Part shown: positions 37,091-46,216 of the stretch, piece by piece | How positions within the stretch are numbered: position 1 is the first letter of the stretch | Layout: each line of letters starts with the position of its first letter | Source: Haloprofundus marisrubri | Lineage (GTDB): Archaea; Halobacteriota; Halobacteria; Halobacteriales; Haloferacaceae | DNA: 64,000 nucleotides | Direction of reading: 5' to 3' | Assembly: GCF_001469955.1 (NCBI RefSeq) | Contig: NZ_LOPU01000004.1 | Location: 175,724-239,723 of the forward strand | Made by a program: the position numbers and the translations under genes | The notes under the pieces: generated by a model | The model's database searches: none | Told to the model about the DNA's origin: nothing | What the model saw: only the letters and a program-made list of their open reading frames with translations

Positions 37091-38248
37091 CTAGTCTACT
37101 CGATATTGCTCGACTTTCTCTTCGTCGACACTGATACCAAGTCCTGGTCTCTGAGGGACACGGTATCCACCATCTTCAACTTCGAATGGCGTTTCTACGA
37201 TGTAGTCATCCCAGCCATAGTAGACACTGTCTGGTGGGAGATTGATTCCAGGGGTGCTCGCGACAGTGTGGAGTACAGCGGCTGTCTTGATCCCCAGATC
37301 GAAGCCGCAGTGATGTGAGACAGACACCCCTGCGCTGTTCGCAAGTGCGACCTGATCTTTCAGTCGAAGAATGCCACCTGCAGGAACGAGGTCAACAACA
37401 GCAACATCTATCGCGTCCTCTTTGAGTAGATAGTTGAGGTTTCGAGGGAAGTAGGTGTCTTCATTCACTGCAATAGGGGTTCGAAGTCGCTCTCGAAGCT
37501 TCGCATACGTCCCATACGTATCGATGCGGACTGGTTGTTCGAGATATTGCAGGAAAATACTCTCGTCTTCCAGATGCGCTGCAACACGAACTGCATCTTC
37601 GAAGTTCCAGCCCTGGTTCGGGTCCAACCGAAATTCCATCCGTCCATCAACTTCGTCATGCATGGCTCGAAGCCGAGCAACATCATCACGCCAGTCGGGA
37701 CCTGCTTTCGTTTTCAGTGTCCTGAATCCGGCATCGAATGCTTCCCGAGCATGCTGTCGCGACTCCTCAGGACTGAGGATACCAAGACAGAAGGCGACAT
37801 CAACCGTGTCGCGGGTTTTTCCACCAAGAAGCTGGTAGAGAGGCACATTCAGCTTCTTGCCGAGTGCGTCCCAGAGAGCGGTCTCTACTGCACCGAGAAA
37901 CGGCCTAACTTTGACGTACGGATAGTAGAATGACTCAATGAAATCACGGATTTCGTCGAGTTCTCTCCCGATGAGTTCGGGTGCGATGACGTCATCGATG
38001 ACTGCCTTGGTAACGGCAGCGGACTTCATCCCAACCAACATCTCACCCCAGCCTGTGACTTTCTCGTCAGTCTCTATGCGGACAAGCATTCGCGTCACTG
38101 ACTCGACACTGTCGTGATTGCTGTTGTATGGTGCAAGACCAAGCGGTTCTTCGAGTGGCTTGACGCCAACCTCAACAGGGATGGCATCTACGCGTGAAAC
38201 TGGCACACAACTGCCGTCACAGTCCACTACTAAAAATACATCCGTCAA
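37091..38248 (-). CDS. Mandelate racemase/muconate lactonizing-type enolase-superfamily enzyme
   Basis: A 385-residue enzyme. Catalytic KxK is in LKTKAG, metal ligands are in RLDPNQGW, YLEQP and VNEDTYF, and the C-terminal HHCGFD supplies a possible His. Members abstract a proton next to a carboxylate, acting as sugar-acid dehydratases, racemases or cycloisomerases. Near a glucose dehydrogenase homologue, a dehydratase acting on an aldonic or amino-aldonic acid is likely. Elimination of a C3 substituent other than water is chemically conceivable. It is convergent with the transporter operon. Confidence 0.88.
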   Translation of the reverse strand: MTDVFLVVDCDGSCVPVSRVDAIPVEVGVKPLEEPLGLAPYNSNHDSVESVTRMLVRIETDEKVTGWGEMLVGMKSAAVTKAVIDDVIAPELIGRELDEIRDFIESFYYPYVKVRPFLGAVETALWDALGKKLNVPLYQLLGGKTRDTVDVAFCLGILSPEESRQHAREAFDAGFRTLKTKAGPDWRDDVARLRAMHDEVDGRMEFRLDPNQGWNFEDAVRVAAHLEDESIFLQYLEQPVRIDTYGTYAKLRERLRTPIAVNEDTYFPRNLNYLLKEDAIDVAVVDLVPAGGILRLKDQVALANSAGVSVSHHCGFDLGIKTAAVLHTVASTPGINLPPDSVYYGWDDYIVETPFEVEDGGYRVPQRPGLGISVDEEKVEQYRVD

Positions 38249-38310
38249 CCGCCTCGTTTGCTGATTCGAGCTACCTCAGAGACGAAAGTCTCCTTAAGTA
38301 CACTCAGAAA

Positions 38311-38688
38311 CTAGTTGGTTGTCGCGATGACTTCGATTTCAACCCCGATATCGATCGGGAGATCACGCACCTCAAAGGCACTCCGGGCGGGATATGGGTC
38401 GCTCATATATTCACCATACACCTCATTGATCTCGTCGTAGTTATCCATATCCGTGACGAAGACGGTTGCTTTCACAACATCATCAAGTGAGCATTCCGCT
38501 GCCTCAAGCACTGTGTTGATATTTTCGAGGGTTTGGGCCGTCTGTTCGCCAATATTCTCGCTTACCACTTCTCCGGACTCTGGGTCAACTGGTCCTTGAC
38601 CCGACACGAAGATCCGGTCTCCATCCTTGATTGCTTGCGAGAATGGTCCAATGCTTGCTGGTGCTTTCTCTGCCTGAATCTCTTCCAT
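38311..38688 (-). CDS. ridA: RidA family enamine/imine deaminase
   Basis: A 125-residue YjgF/RidA protein. The conserved Arg lies in PYPARSAFEVRDLP, and GPFSQAI and VSGQGPVDPESG are family hallmarks. RidA hydrolyses reactive enamine/imine products of PLP-dependent lyases. The PLP lyase at 43.8 kb in the same neighbourhood would be a natural source. It lies about 60 nt upstream of the enolase-superfamily gene on the same strand, and ACCAATATTATGG (about 38712-38724) is a candidate TATA region. Confidence 0.92.
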   Translation of the reverse strand: MEEIQAEKAPASIGPFSQAIKDGDRIFVSGQGPVDPESGEVVSENIGEQTAQTLENINTVLEAAECSLDDVVKATVFVTDMDNYDEINEVYGEYMSDPYPARSAFEVRDLPIDIGVEIEVIATTN

Positions 38689-38928
38689 ACGTCATGTCTC
38701 TTGAGTCAGGCCTCCATAATATTGGTACGTGAATATGAGCCAGTTTGCCGCGAAATCCATGACCCAACGTAGTGTCTTGTCCTTGCTCCTTTCGCGGACT
38801 CGCTTGAGTACTCTTGTGTCTTCGCGCACGAGAGCCTTCACGCACGAGATGTACTACCTCTCGCGAGATACTGACTCTGAAATCATCTTCACACCTAAAT
38901 CGATTTGTTCCTCAACGAGAGATATTGT

Positions 38929-39204
38929 CTACGTTTCGACGTATTGTGCTTCCCAGTCGCTTCGCGCGTTCAATTCACGTGACCCTCGCTTCGTGAGAGT
39001 GTAGACATTTGTTCGCCTGTCGGCTTTGCTTTTCTCGATTAGTCCCTTTTCGACGAGCGTGTCAAGGTTCGGGTAGAGTCGTCCGTGGTGGACTTCGATC
39101 TCGTAGTAGTCCTCCATCTCTTCCTTGATTGCGAGCCCGTGTGGCTCGTCTAGACCAGCTGTCACCGTCAAAAGGTCACGCTGGAACCCAGTCAAGTCAT
39201 CCAT
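38929..39204 (-). CDS. PadR-family transcriptional regulator
   Basis: A 91-residue winged-helix protein (98 if the ATG at 39225 is used). I favour the ATG before DDLTGFQRDLL because GATAGATATAC lies about 29-39 nt upstream. HGLAIKEEMEDYYEIEVHHGRLYPNLDTLVEKGLIEK is the PadR core. Such small PadR proteins usually repress in dimeric form and respond to a small molecule. An 11-bp inverted repeat at 39292-39335 lies in its upstream region and is a candidate operator. Confidence 0.88.
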   Translation of the reverse strand: MDDLTGFQRDLLTVTAGLDEPHGLAIKEEMEDYYEIEVHHGRLYPNLDTLVEKGLIEKSKADRRTNVYTLTKRGSRELNARSDWEAQYVET

Positions 39205-39291
39205 TATCGTATTCGAGATATTCATCTTTCCTTGTATATCTATCGTAGGAGACCAGGGGGACGCGAGGTCTCATACATCTGCTCGTGACAG

Positions 39292-39335
39292 CTTAACCAA
39301 CACTAAATTCGAATTATCGCTGTCTGTTGGTTAAG
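39292..39335. repeat. 11-bp inverted repeat (CTTAACCAACA / TGTTGGTTAAG)
   Basis: Perfect arms at 39292-39302 and 39325-39335 with a 22-nt spacer. The same TTAACCAACA/TGTTGGTTAA arms recur at 59747-59785. Here it lies between the Gfo/Idh gene end and the PadR gene start. It may be a regulator site or a small mobile-element end. Confidence 0.6.
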
Positions 39336-39414
39336 ATGGCTCGTCCCGTATCGGAGGCTGTGATGAAACCATGTCCGTAGGGATAATCTTAGCCGATAGT
39401 AGTAGAACTGTCTG

Positions 39415-40563
39415 CTAAGGATCTAGTGCCGTCGATTCCGACTGATCAACGATTTCCTCAGCGCTTACTTCCCGGCCTCGTTCGTCAGAGAGATAGATGC
39501 CTTCCATAATGAGCATCGAATTCAATGCAATCTCGGCTGTCGGAATTGTCTCTCTGTCTTCTTGCAGACCGCATATCCAATTGTAGAGGTCACTATCCCA
39601 GAGTTCGCTCTCGATATTGTCACCAGTGTATCGCTGTTCACGCCGAGCGAATCCATCCACATCTACACTTGCAGTTAGGTCGGTGTCGGCAACTGTAGTG
39701 CGGAACTCGAACGGATCAAGTTGAACGCCGCCCGTTGCACCGACGACCTGACTTGTATCAGATGAATTAGCGAACATTCCCCACGCAGCTTCGATAGTCA
39801 AAATCTTCCCATTAGAGAGTCTGGCAAACCCAAACCCAACGTCTTCCATTTCATCCGTTTCTGAGAGTCGTTGCCGGTACCGATTGGCGTTGTCACCGAC
39901 GTGGTCCTCTGAAAATAGCTCATCGGTGCCATCGAATGTGGCACCACTCACCCGTTCAACCTCTGGATTCCCGAGCAGGTAGAGCATCTGTCCGATCGGG
40001 TATGTTCCGATATCGTATACTGGCCCGCCGCTTGCAGCCTGCTTGTTCCTGAAGGACGCGGTCCCGTACCCATTGATGTAAGGTCGGCCTCGAATCCGCT
40101 TGTAGGCGGCATGCCCATAGAATAGAGTTCCAAGTCGCCCATCATCGATGAGTCGTTTTGCAGCCCGCGTCTCCTTTGAGTAGAGTTCTATGTTTTGGAC
40201 TGCAAGCTCGCAGTTGTTGCGCGCTGCGGCATCATACATCTGTTTTGCATCCCTGTAGCTCCCAGCCATCGGTTTCTCCGAGTAGACGTGTTTGCCTGCC
40301 TCAAGCGCATCTATAGCGATTGGTGCATGGAGGTTATTGTGCACACAGATGTCTATGACATCGATGTCAGGATTCGACAACGCATCATGGTAGTCTGCGT
40401 AGGTGTCTTTGATATCGTATTGTTCAGCAAGTGCGCTGGCACTCTCTGTATCGATGTCAACGATTGCAGCGACGTCCACTCGTGGTGTCTTATTGTAGAC
40501 GTGAGCGATGTGTGTTGCACCACGGTTGCCTGCACCAATGATTGCGACAGAAATTGGGTTCAT
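39415..40563 (-). CDS. Gfo/Idh/MocA family oxidoreductase
   Basis: A 382-residue NAD(P)-dependent oxidoreductase. The Rossmann motif is AIIGAGNRGATH (8-19), the catalytic Lys is in YSEKPMAGSYRDA, and the C-terminal alpha/beta domain includes DIGTYPIGQMLYLLG. Members oxidise hydroxyls of cyclic sugars, inositols or amino sugars, and some cleave glycosides through a 3-keto intermediate. It lies about 100 nt downstream of the glucose dehydrogenase on the same strand and is likely co-transcribed with it. Confidence 0.9.
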   Translation of the reverse strand: MNPISVAIIGAGNRGATHIAHVYNKTPRVDVAAIVDIDTESASALAEQYDIKDTYADYHDALSNPDIDVIDICVHNNLHAPIAIDALEAGKHVYSEKPMAGSYRDAKQMYDAAARNNCELAVQNIELYSKETRAAKRLIDDGRLGTLFYGHAAYKRIRGRPYINGYGTASFRNKQAASGGPVYDIGTYPIGQMLYLLGNPEVERVSGATFDGTDELFSEDHVGDNANRYRQRLSETDEMEDVGFGFARLSNGKILTIEAAWGMFANSSDTSQVVGATGGVQLDPFEFRTTVADTDLTASVDVDGFARREQRYTGDNIESELWDSDLYNWICGLQEDRETIPTAEIALNSMLIMEGIYLSDERGREVSAEEIVDQSESTALDP

Positions 40564-40659
40564 CTGTGTGTTACTACGAACTTTGGTAACACAAGTGACA
40601 TTCGTTGTGGAACCAGCAAAGCATACACATTGCCACCACAGACACTCAACCAGGAAGCT

Positions 40660-41736
40660 CTAGCGCGTATCGAACTCAACCACCGTCTTGATGACCCCAT
40701 CACCGTCCTCGAATGCAGCCTCTGCATTCTCCGGTGAGTAGACACCAGTAATGAATTCATCAACGAACCATTCCGGGAACTCCTTGAGACGGTCTATCGC
40801 GGCCTCATACTGCTCATAATTCGAGTTGACGCTTCCGAAGAGAGCTTTATTCTCAAGTACAAGATTTCGATGCAGACTACCTCCATCAACCTCAAACTCC
40901 CAATCGCTTGGAATTCCCAGCAATGCCCCTACGCCATTCGGTGCAAGCGCATCAACCGTCTCAAAGGCGTGCTTTGCATACCCCGTCGCTTCGTACACAA
41001 AGTCCATGGGTTCATGCACAGCAGCGATTTCGCTGACTGGCGTGTCACGTGAATCGACGTAGGTTCCACCCAACCGTTCAATGATGTCGACCGTTGGGTC
41101 TGGTCTATCTCGACGGCCGAGACAGTAATTCCGATCGAACGGTGAAGTAGAGGTCTCTAACATTGCCAGTGTGAGCAGTCCTAGTGGGCCGTTCCCAAGA
41201 ACGACCGCGCTTTCTGGCTCCCACGTGAATGCTGAACGAGATGCGTATGCATGCTCAAACGCTTTCTCAGAGTTCGAGACTGGTTCGACAAGGAAACCAA
41301 ACTTAGCAAAGGAGTCTGGAACATTGACTAAGAACTCTGGCTTGCTCGTAAAGAACTCAGACATATAGCCGTGTGCACCCACGATTCCACGCTCCACATA
41401 ATGTCCCTCAGGCGCCATGTCTGGTTCACCACGCTCGAAGTATCGATTTGTCTCCGTGCCTGCTGGTGGACGTCGAACGGTCGGCACTACTAACTGGCCC
41501 TCTTCAAGAGCAGTTCCATTAGAATCCTCTACGACTGCCACTGCTTCATGACCAAGTATCTGGTATCCGTCGTCTTCTGGAAATCCACCGTGGTTTCCGC
41601 GTATAACCTCGTGATCGGTTCCGTCGATTCCTACACGTAGTGTTCGAAGAAGTGCTTCTCCCTCTTTTGGCTCTGGAACCGGAACGTCGATCAATTGTGG
41701 TCGCGATTCATCTGTTTTGACGGCTATTGCTTTCAT
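40660..41736 (-). CDS. gdh: Glucose 1-dehydrogenase-like zinc alcohol dehydrogenase
   Basis: A 358-residue medium-chain dehydrogenase closely resembling haloarchaeal glucose dehydrogenase. MKAIAV, TLRVGIDGTDHEVIRGNHGGFP, LGHEAVAVVED, VVPTVRRPPAG, GIVGAHGYMSEFF and CLGRRDRPDPT are all preserved. Zinc ligands are D38, H63 and E64; GNGPLGLL binds NAD(P). The family oxidises glucose and related aldoses to lactones at the head of the semi-phosphorylative Entner-Doudoroff route. In this setting glucosamine or a muramic sugar could be the substrate instead. Confidence 0.92.
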   Translation of the reverse strand: MKAIAVKTDESRPQLIDVPVPEPKEGEALLRTLRVGIDGTDHEVIRGNHGGFPEDDGYQILGHEAVAVVEDSNGTALEEGQLVVPTVRRPPAGTETNRYFERGEPDMAPEGHYVERGIVGAHGYMSEFFTSKPEFLVNVPDSFAKFGFLVEPVSNSEKAFEHAYASRSAFTWEPESAVVLGNGPLGLLTLAMLETSTSPFDRNYCLGRRDRPDPTVDIIERLGGTYVDSRDTPVSEIAAVHEPMDFVYEATGYAKHAFETVDALAPNGVGALLGIPSDWEFEVDGGSLHRNLVLENKALFGSVNSNYEQYEAAIDRLKEFPEWFVDEFITGVYSPENAEAAFEDGDGVIKTVVEFDTR

Positions 41737-42083
41737 TTCTTAGTGGCTCCTGTTGGGCGTAGTTGAGCGCGTGTCTTTCTTCGGTCTCGAGAAGACACGA
41801 CTCTCGGTGACGTGTAACGTGATTTACGATAGGGTATGATAAACGCACCGACAAGCAGACGGTTGTATCCAACCTCTTGAATTAGTCGGGTAATGAGAAA
41901 CGAGGAATCTATAATATTGTAATACTGTGACAAATGCTGCAAGTTTATCAAATTTCCAATTAAACATATGTTGTTTATATCAGTATCGTGTTCATGCTCC
42001 CAATCTAGTACCGCGATAACAAATATTAAGACTAAACTTTTATTCGACAAGTACACAACAAGTCCTCTTTAGTAATATGATTC
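41737..42083. other. AT-rich gene-free region
   Basis: About 350 nt, clearly more AT-rich than the surroundings (especially 41880-42060). A minus-strand frame exists, but it is Ile/Asn-rich and lacks the acidic composition of neighbouring proteins, so I do not call it. The region contains the glucose dehydrogenase promoter near its left edge. Confidence 0.5.
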
Positions 42084-42640
42084 AATAATTCACGAGGGAA
42101 ATTAATGTCGATTCAAGGGTCTCCGAATACACACGCTCTCGAGTACGTTCTTCATAGTCAAACATCGTTCCCATCTCAAACTCAATCGTTGGATTACCCA
42201 TATGTTCCGATGTCGCTGCAATATACCCTCCAGTTGGCGTCAACACACGTGCTTCTACCTTATCACAGGCGATGATGTGATAGCCGTAGTATTTCGACCA
42301 CGTCTCGAAGTGTTGGTACGACTTCGCAGTCGTAGGTGAAACACGAAATCAGCACGCTGTTCAGCAAATCGCACACCGACTTCTGGATACCGTGCATCCC
42401 AACAGATAAATGCACACACACGACCAAACTCAGTCTCCCAGACTGGAACCGAATCCCCGGGAACAATCCCACCCTCCATTTCCCTAATTGTCGGCGCGAG
42501 CTTGTGGGCAACTCCTTCGATGTCACCACCTGGATTGATCAGTACCGCTGCGTTCCGAAGTTTCTATCCGTCGCGCTGAATCATCGGCAAGACCACATAG
42601 CTATCAAGAGCTTCTGCTTTTTCACTAACTGCTTTTGTTG
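42084..42640 (-). pseudogene. Carbon-nitrogen hydrolase (nitrilase family), decayed
   Basis: Read on the minus strand, pieces of one nitrilase-family gene appear in shifting frames. AVSEKAEALDSYVVLPMIQRDG precedes an in-frame stop. Then comes NAAVLINPGGDIEGVAHKLAP through VPVWETEFGRVCAFICWDARYPE, with the catalytic Cys. After a shift near 42330, TPTGGYIAATSEHMGNPTIEFEM forms the C-terminus. The N-terminal Glu region is missing beyond about 42640. With at least one stop and one shift it is not functional. Confidence 0.8.
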
Positions 42641-43702
42641 CTGACCCCGGTACCGGCTGTGCTACATCATCTCGACTTAGATGCAATACTCATCGAGAAC
42701 TCGTACTTACGGGTGATTTTGCTCCCCGAGAAAGGGGGCGACATCGTCTCTCTGCGAGACAAACGAACTGACATCGATGTTCTCTGGCACGCGCCACACA
42801 ACTGGTCTGCACCGACAGACCGGTACGTCCCAGCAGAACCGAATTCCAGCTGGAACGACCACTATCCCGGTGGCTGGCAAGTTAATGTCCCCACTGCGGG
42901 TGGCGGGCACGATATCCCAGGAAGCGCCTATGGGCTACATGGTGAAAGCGCACTCCTTCCTTGGGACGCATCCATAACACATGCTGACGAGGAAAAAGTC
43001 ATCGTACGACTTGATGTTGATCTCGTCCGATATCCATTCAGTATTGAGCGTAACCTCACGCTCCGGACAAACGAGTCACGCCTCCGGATTGACGAGACAG
43101 TCACGAACCACGGTGGTGTCGAACTTGACTACGTCTGGCAGCAACACATCGCACTCGGCGCACCGCTTCTTGCACCCGGTGCTCGCTTGGATATCCCGGC
43201 TGAACGTGGTTTCGTCGAATCATATGGTGAAGGATATCCGAATCGTCGACTCGAAAGTGGCGCTGAATTTGAGTGGCCGAATGCCCCAGGGCATAACGCT
43301 GACAGCATCGATTTAGCAAACGACATCCCACCACAGGATGCCAAAATCCACGACCTTGCGTACGCTGTTGACCTTACAGAGGGCTGGTATGCACTCACGA
43401 ACCCAGACCTCGATCTCGGGTTCGCACTCCAGTTCCCTACTGATCCGTTTGAAGCGCTTTGGTACTGGCAACCTTTCGGCGGGTATGAGGAAGCTCCCTT
43501 CTGGAACCGAACCTACAATGTGGGTCTTGAACCGACGACTGCACACCCTGGTGGACGGGCGGGTCAAGAGTCCAATGGAACACTGAAGACGCTTGCACCA
43601 GGCGAGTCTATCACTGCTGAGTTTGTGGCAGCCACATATAGTGGACTCACAAGTGTAGACAGTGTGGGTCCTGACGGCGACATCCGTGGCACACAACGCT
43701 GA
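42635..43702 (+). CDS. Aldose 1-epimerase-like (galactose-mutarotase fold, DUF4432-type) protein
   Basis: Up to 355 residues, rich in beta-strands. ENSYLRVILLPEKGGDIVSLRDKRTDIDVLW is the typical start of mutarotase-like sugar-binding proteins. WQQHIALGAPLL and YWQPFGGYEEAPFWNRTYNVGLEP are further family blocks. The first residues (MLLTPVPAVLHH) look atypical, and the opposite-strand nitrilase remnant is broken at the same point, so a deletion near 42640 may have trimmed the 5' end. It may mutarotate a sugar entering the glucose dehydrogenase step. Confidence 0.75.
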   Translation: MLLTPVPAVLHHLDLDAILIENSYLRVILLPEKGGDIVSLRDKRTDIDVLWHAPHNWSAPTDRYVPAEPNSSWNDHYPGGWQVNVPTAGGGHDIPGSAYGLHGESALLPWDASITHADEEKVIVRLDVDLVRYPFSIERNLTLRTNESRLRIDETVTNHGGVELDYVWQQHIALGAPLLAPGARLDIPAERGFVESYGEGYPNRRLESGAEFEWPNAPGHNADSIDLANDIPPQDAKIHDLAYAVDLTEGWYALTNPDLDLGFALQFPTDPFEALWYWQPFGGYEEAPFWNRTYNVGLEPTTAHPGGRAGQESNGTLKTLAPGESITAEFVAATYSGLTSVDSVGPDGDIRGTQR

Positions 43703-43811
43703 GTCAGAGACACGCTGTCTCCATCGCCCGTCAGCAGTGTGTATTGAGTTAGCACTCGGATTCAAGCACCACGTTTCATAACGGAAGGCCACTCACAGTT
43801 CGACATAACAT

Positions 43812-45023
43812 ATGAAAATCAAGAAAAGCATTTACGACGAACTTGATGTCCCACGAGTCATCAACGCCGCAAGCACAAAGACACGAATAGGTGGCAGCCT
43901 CATTCGCCCGGAAGCAGTTGAGGCAATGAGTCGGGCCGCCGAATCATTCGTTCGGCTTTCCGATCTCCAAGTCCGCGCTGGCGAACTCATCTCCGAAGTA
44001 ACTGGAGCCGAAGCGGGGTATGTCGGGAGTGGGGGTGCTGCCTCAATGACGCTCGCTGCGGCTGCTGCAATTGCTGGTGACGACCTCGGAATCATGGAAC
44101 GACTCCCCGACACGGAGGGGATTCCGAACGAAATCGTCATGCCGAAAACTCACCGGAACGGGTACGACCATGCCCTTCGTGCTGCTGGCGCTACAATAGT
44201 TGACGCTGGGAATAACGACAACTACCTCGGCACTGGCTCCAACAGCACCGAAATATGGGAGCTTGCTGATGCTATCTCTGAAAACACGGTGGCGATTGCG
44301 TACATGCAGAAACTGTACAGCGCACCACCATTAGAAGAGGTCATTGAGGTTGCTCACGACCACGATATCCCAGTCATTGTAGATGCTGCAGCCGAAGTTC
44401 CCCCACGAGAAAACCTCTCGAAGTTCATCGACATGGGCGCTGACATGGTCATTTTCAGTGGTGGAAAAGCAATTCGAGGTCCCCAAACCACCGGTATTCT
44501 CGCAGGCAAACAAGAGTATATTCGCTCTGCTGCACTCCAGCACTTAGACATGCATGTCGCCCCAGAAGTCTGGGAACCACCAACGGAACTGTTTGACAAA
44601 GACGACCTCGCAGGGGTTCCACGACAGGGCATCGGCCGTCCCCTCAAAGTGGGGAAAGAAGAACTCGTTGGGCTCATCAAGGCACTTGAGTTATTCATCG
44701 ATGAAGACCAAGTCCAACTTGAAGCCGAATGGAACGCCCGCACAGACATCATTGAGGACGGCCTCACTGATATCAAAGGAGTATCGATTGAACGTCGACC
44801 CGGTGGGAAGCTAATGGTCGCTCCAGAAGTCTTCGTGACTATCGACCCCGAAGAAGCACAACTGGATGCAGTCGAACTCGTTGGATCGCTCCGAAAAGAG
44901 AATCCCCGTATCTTCGTTGGCTCTGACGACCTCCTAGACGATGCATTCTCGATTAACTCTCTGTGTCTAACCGACGATGAAGCGGCATACATCGTAGACC
45001 GAATCCAACACTATCTCTGTTAA
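43812..45023 (+). CDS. SelA/D-glucosaminate-lyase-like PLP enzyme
   Basis: A 403-residue fold-type I PLP enzyme. The Schiff-base Lys is K219 (VIFSGGKAIRGP), the cofactor Asp is D191 (VIVDAAAEVPP), and the phosphate region is GSGGAASMTLAAA. It belongs to the group comprising SelA-like proteins and D-glucosaminate-6-phosphate ammonia-lyase. Archaea do not use bacterial SelA, so a metabolic lyase is likely. Beside a glucose dehydrogenase, a deacetylase and RidA, conversion of an amino-aldonic acid such as D-glucosaminate to a 2-keto-3-deoxy acid plus ammonia is the best hypothesis. Confidence 0.85.
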   Translation: MKIKKSIYDELDVPRVINAASTKTRIGGSLIRPEAVEAMSRAAESFVRLSDLQVRAGELISEVTGAEAGYVGSGGAASMTLAAAAAIAGDDLGIMERLPDTEGIPNEIVMPKTHRNGYDHALRAAGATIVDAGNNDNYLGTGSNSTEIWELADAISENTVAIAYMQKLYSAPPLEEVIEVAHDHDIPVIVDAAAEVPPRENLSKFIDMGADMVIFSGGKAIRGPQTTGILAGKQEYIRSAALQHLDMHVAPEVWEPPTELFDKDDLAGVPRQGIGRPLKVGKEELVGLIKALELFIDEDQVQLEAEWNARTDIIEDGLTDIKGVSIERRPGGKLMVAPEVFVTIDPEEAQLDAVELVGSLRKENPRIFVGSDDLLDDAFSINSLCLTDDEAAYIVDRIQHYLC

Positions 45024-45054
45024 GCCACAGAAAAACACCTCTCCGGTAGAGGCA

Positions 45055-46165
45055 CTACTCGGCAGGGGTTTTGGGTTCAACCGTAGAGAGCGACCCTTCT
45101 TCGACAAACCCCTCGGGTCGGCCCTCCAGATGGCTGACTAAGTTTTCTCGCCACTCACTGTGTCGGTCTGGATTTGAATCTCGGAGATCCGATGTTTCGC
45201 CCGGATCATCTTTGAGATCGAATAGTAGATCTTCGCCTGTAACTGGGTTCCAGATGTATTTCGTGTCTTCGTCGACAAGGTAGTGGGCAGCGTTCTCCAG
45301 GTGATAGCTGGCCGGTGCGTGTTCCCCGTGGTAGAACTCGCGCCAATCATCACGACTGTCATCGGAGACCAGATTGAGTAGATTTCGTCGTTCAACCGTG
45401 TCTGGAATTTCGGCTTCGGCGACAGATAAGAATGTCGGCATGATGTCTTCAAGTCCGACTGGCCTGTCAATGTGGCGACCCCGTTCGCCAGCCATTGACT
45501 CAGGTAGACGCATGAGCATCGGCACACGAGCAGATCCCTCGAAGCCATACGTCTTCCGCCAGAGATTGTGGTCTCCGAGCATCTCACCGTGATCAGAGCA
45601 CATGACCACGAGGGTGTTCTCCAATTCTTCTTGGACAGTCAAGAGGTCGAAGACGCGTTTTAGTTGCTGGTCGATTTGACTAATTAGGCCGTAGTAGCCG
45701 ATTCGCGCTCGATTGATGACGTTCTCTGGCAGGTCTGCAACCCACGCATTTACTGGTGGGTACTCTGGTATCTTATCGCCATACCAGTCGTCCGCCCAGT
45801 CACCGTGGTATGGCGCTGGCACTTCGTCGCTTCGTTCGTTGTACATCTCCCAGTATACTTGCGGTGGGTCAAAGGGGGTGTGTGGCCGCACGTATGAGAG
45901 GTTCAAGAAGAACGGCCGAGTCTCATCGCGCGTTTCGAGGAATTCAAGCGCTCGTTGTGTGGTCCAGTGTGTTGGATGCAAATGTTCGTCTAGATGCCAA
46001 GGACGTGTGTCCCACGAGTTTCGACCGAGACGATGACCCAACTCGTCGGTGAGCCCATTCGTGTTCTCTTCGAGCCAGACTGTGTAGTCGTCGTCAGGAA
46101 ATTTGTAGAGCCCTTCATCCTGGTCCATGCTCTCGAAGCCACAGGCGTTCCGATTTGGAATCGAG
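45055..46165 (-). pseudogene. Sulfatase, 5' end removed at an IS boundary
   Basis: The C-terminal two thirds of an alkaline-phosphatase-fold sulfatase: RPFFLNLSYVRPHTPFDPP, CSDHGEMLGDHNLWRKTYGFEGSARVPMLMRLP and DLKDDPGETSDL. In-frame similarity (IPNRNACGFES) continues upstream of the first ATG at 46128 and stops at the IS end (46166). The N-terminal domain with the CxPxR formylglycine site is therefore lost, and it is not found beyond the IS. An ATG-started 357-residue product would lack catalysis. It is convergent with the PLP-lyase gene. Confidence 0.85.
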
Positions 46166-46182
46166 GGCCTTGTTGAAACCCT
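46166..46182 (+). repeat. Left terminal inverted repeat of the IS5-type element
   Basis: GGCCTTGTTGAAACCCT, an exact reverse complement of 48503-48519. It lies 34 nt before the transposase start. Confidence 0.8.
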
Positions 46183-46216
46183 AGCTGGAAAACATAACGA
46201 GTGAGTAGCGTGAGGG

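Noticed and set aside
41733..42056. 107-residue minus-strand frame upstream of the glucose dehydrogenase
   Set aside because: Rich in Ile/Asn/Tyr and not acidic, in an AT-rich promoter region; no family likeness and it overlaps the dehydrogenase promoter.
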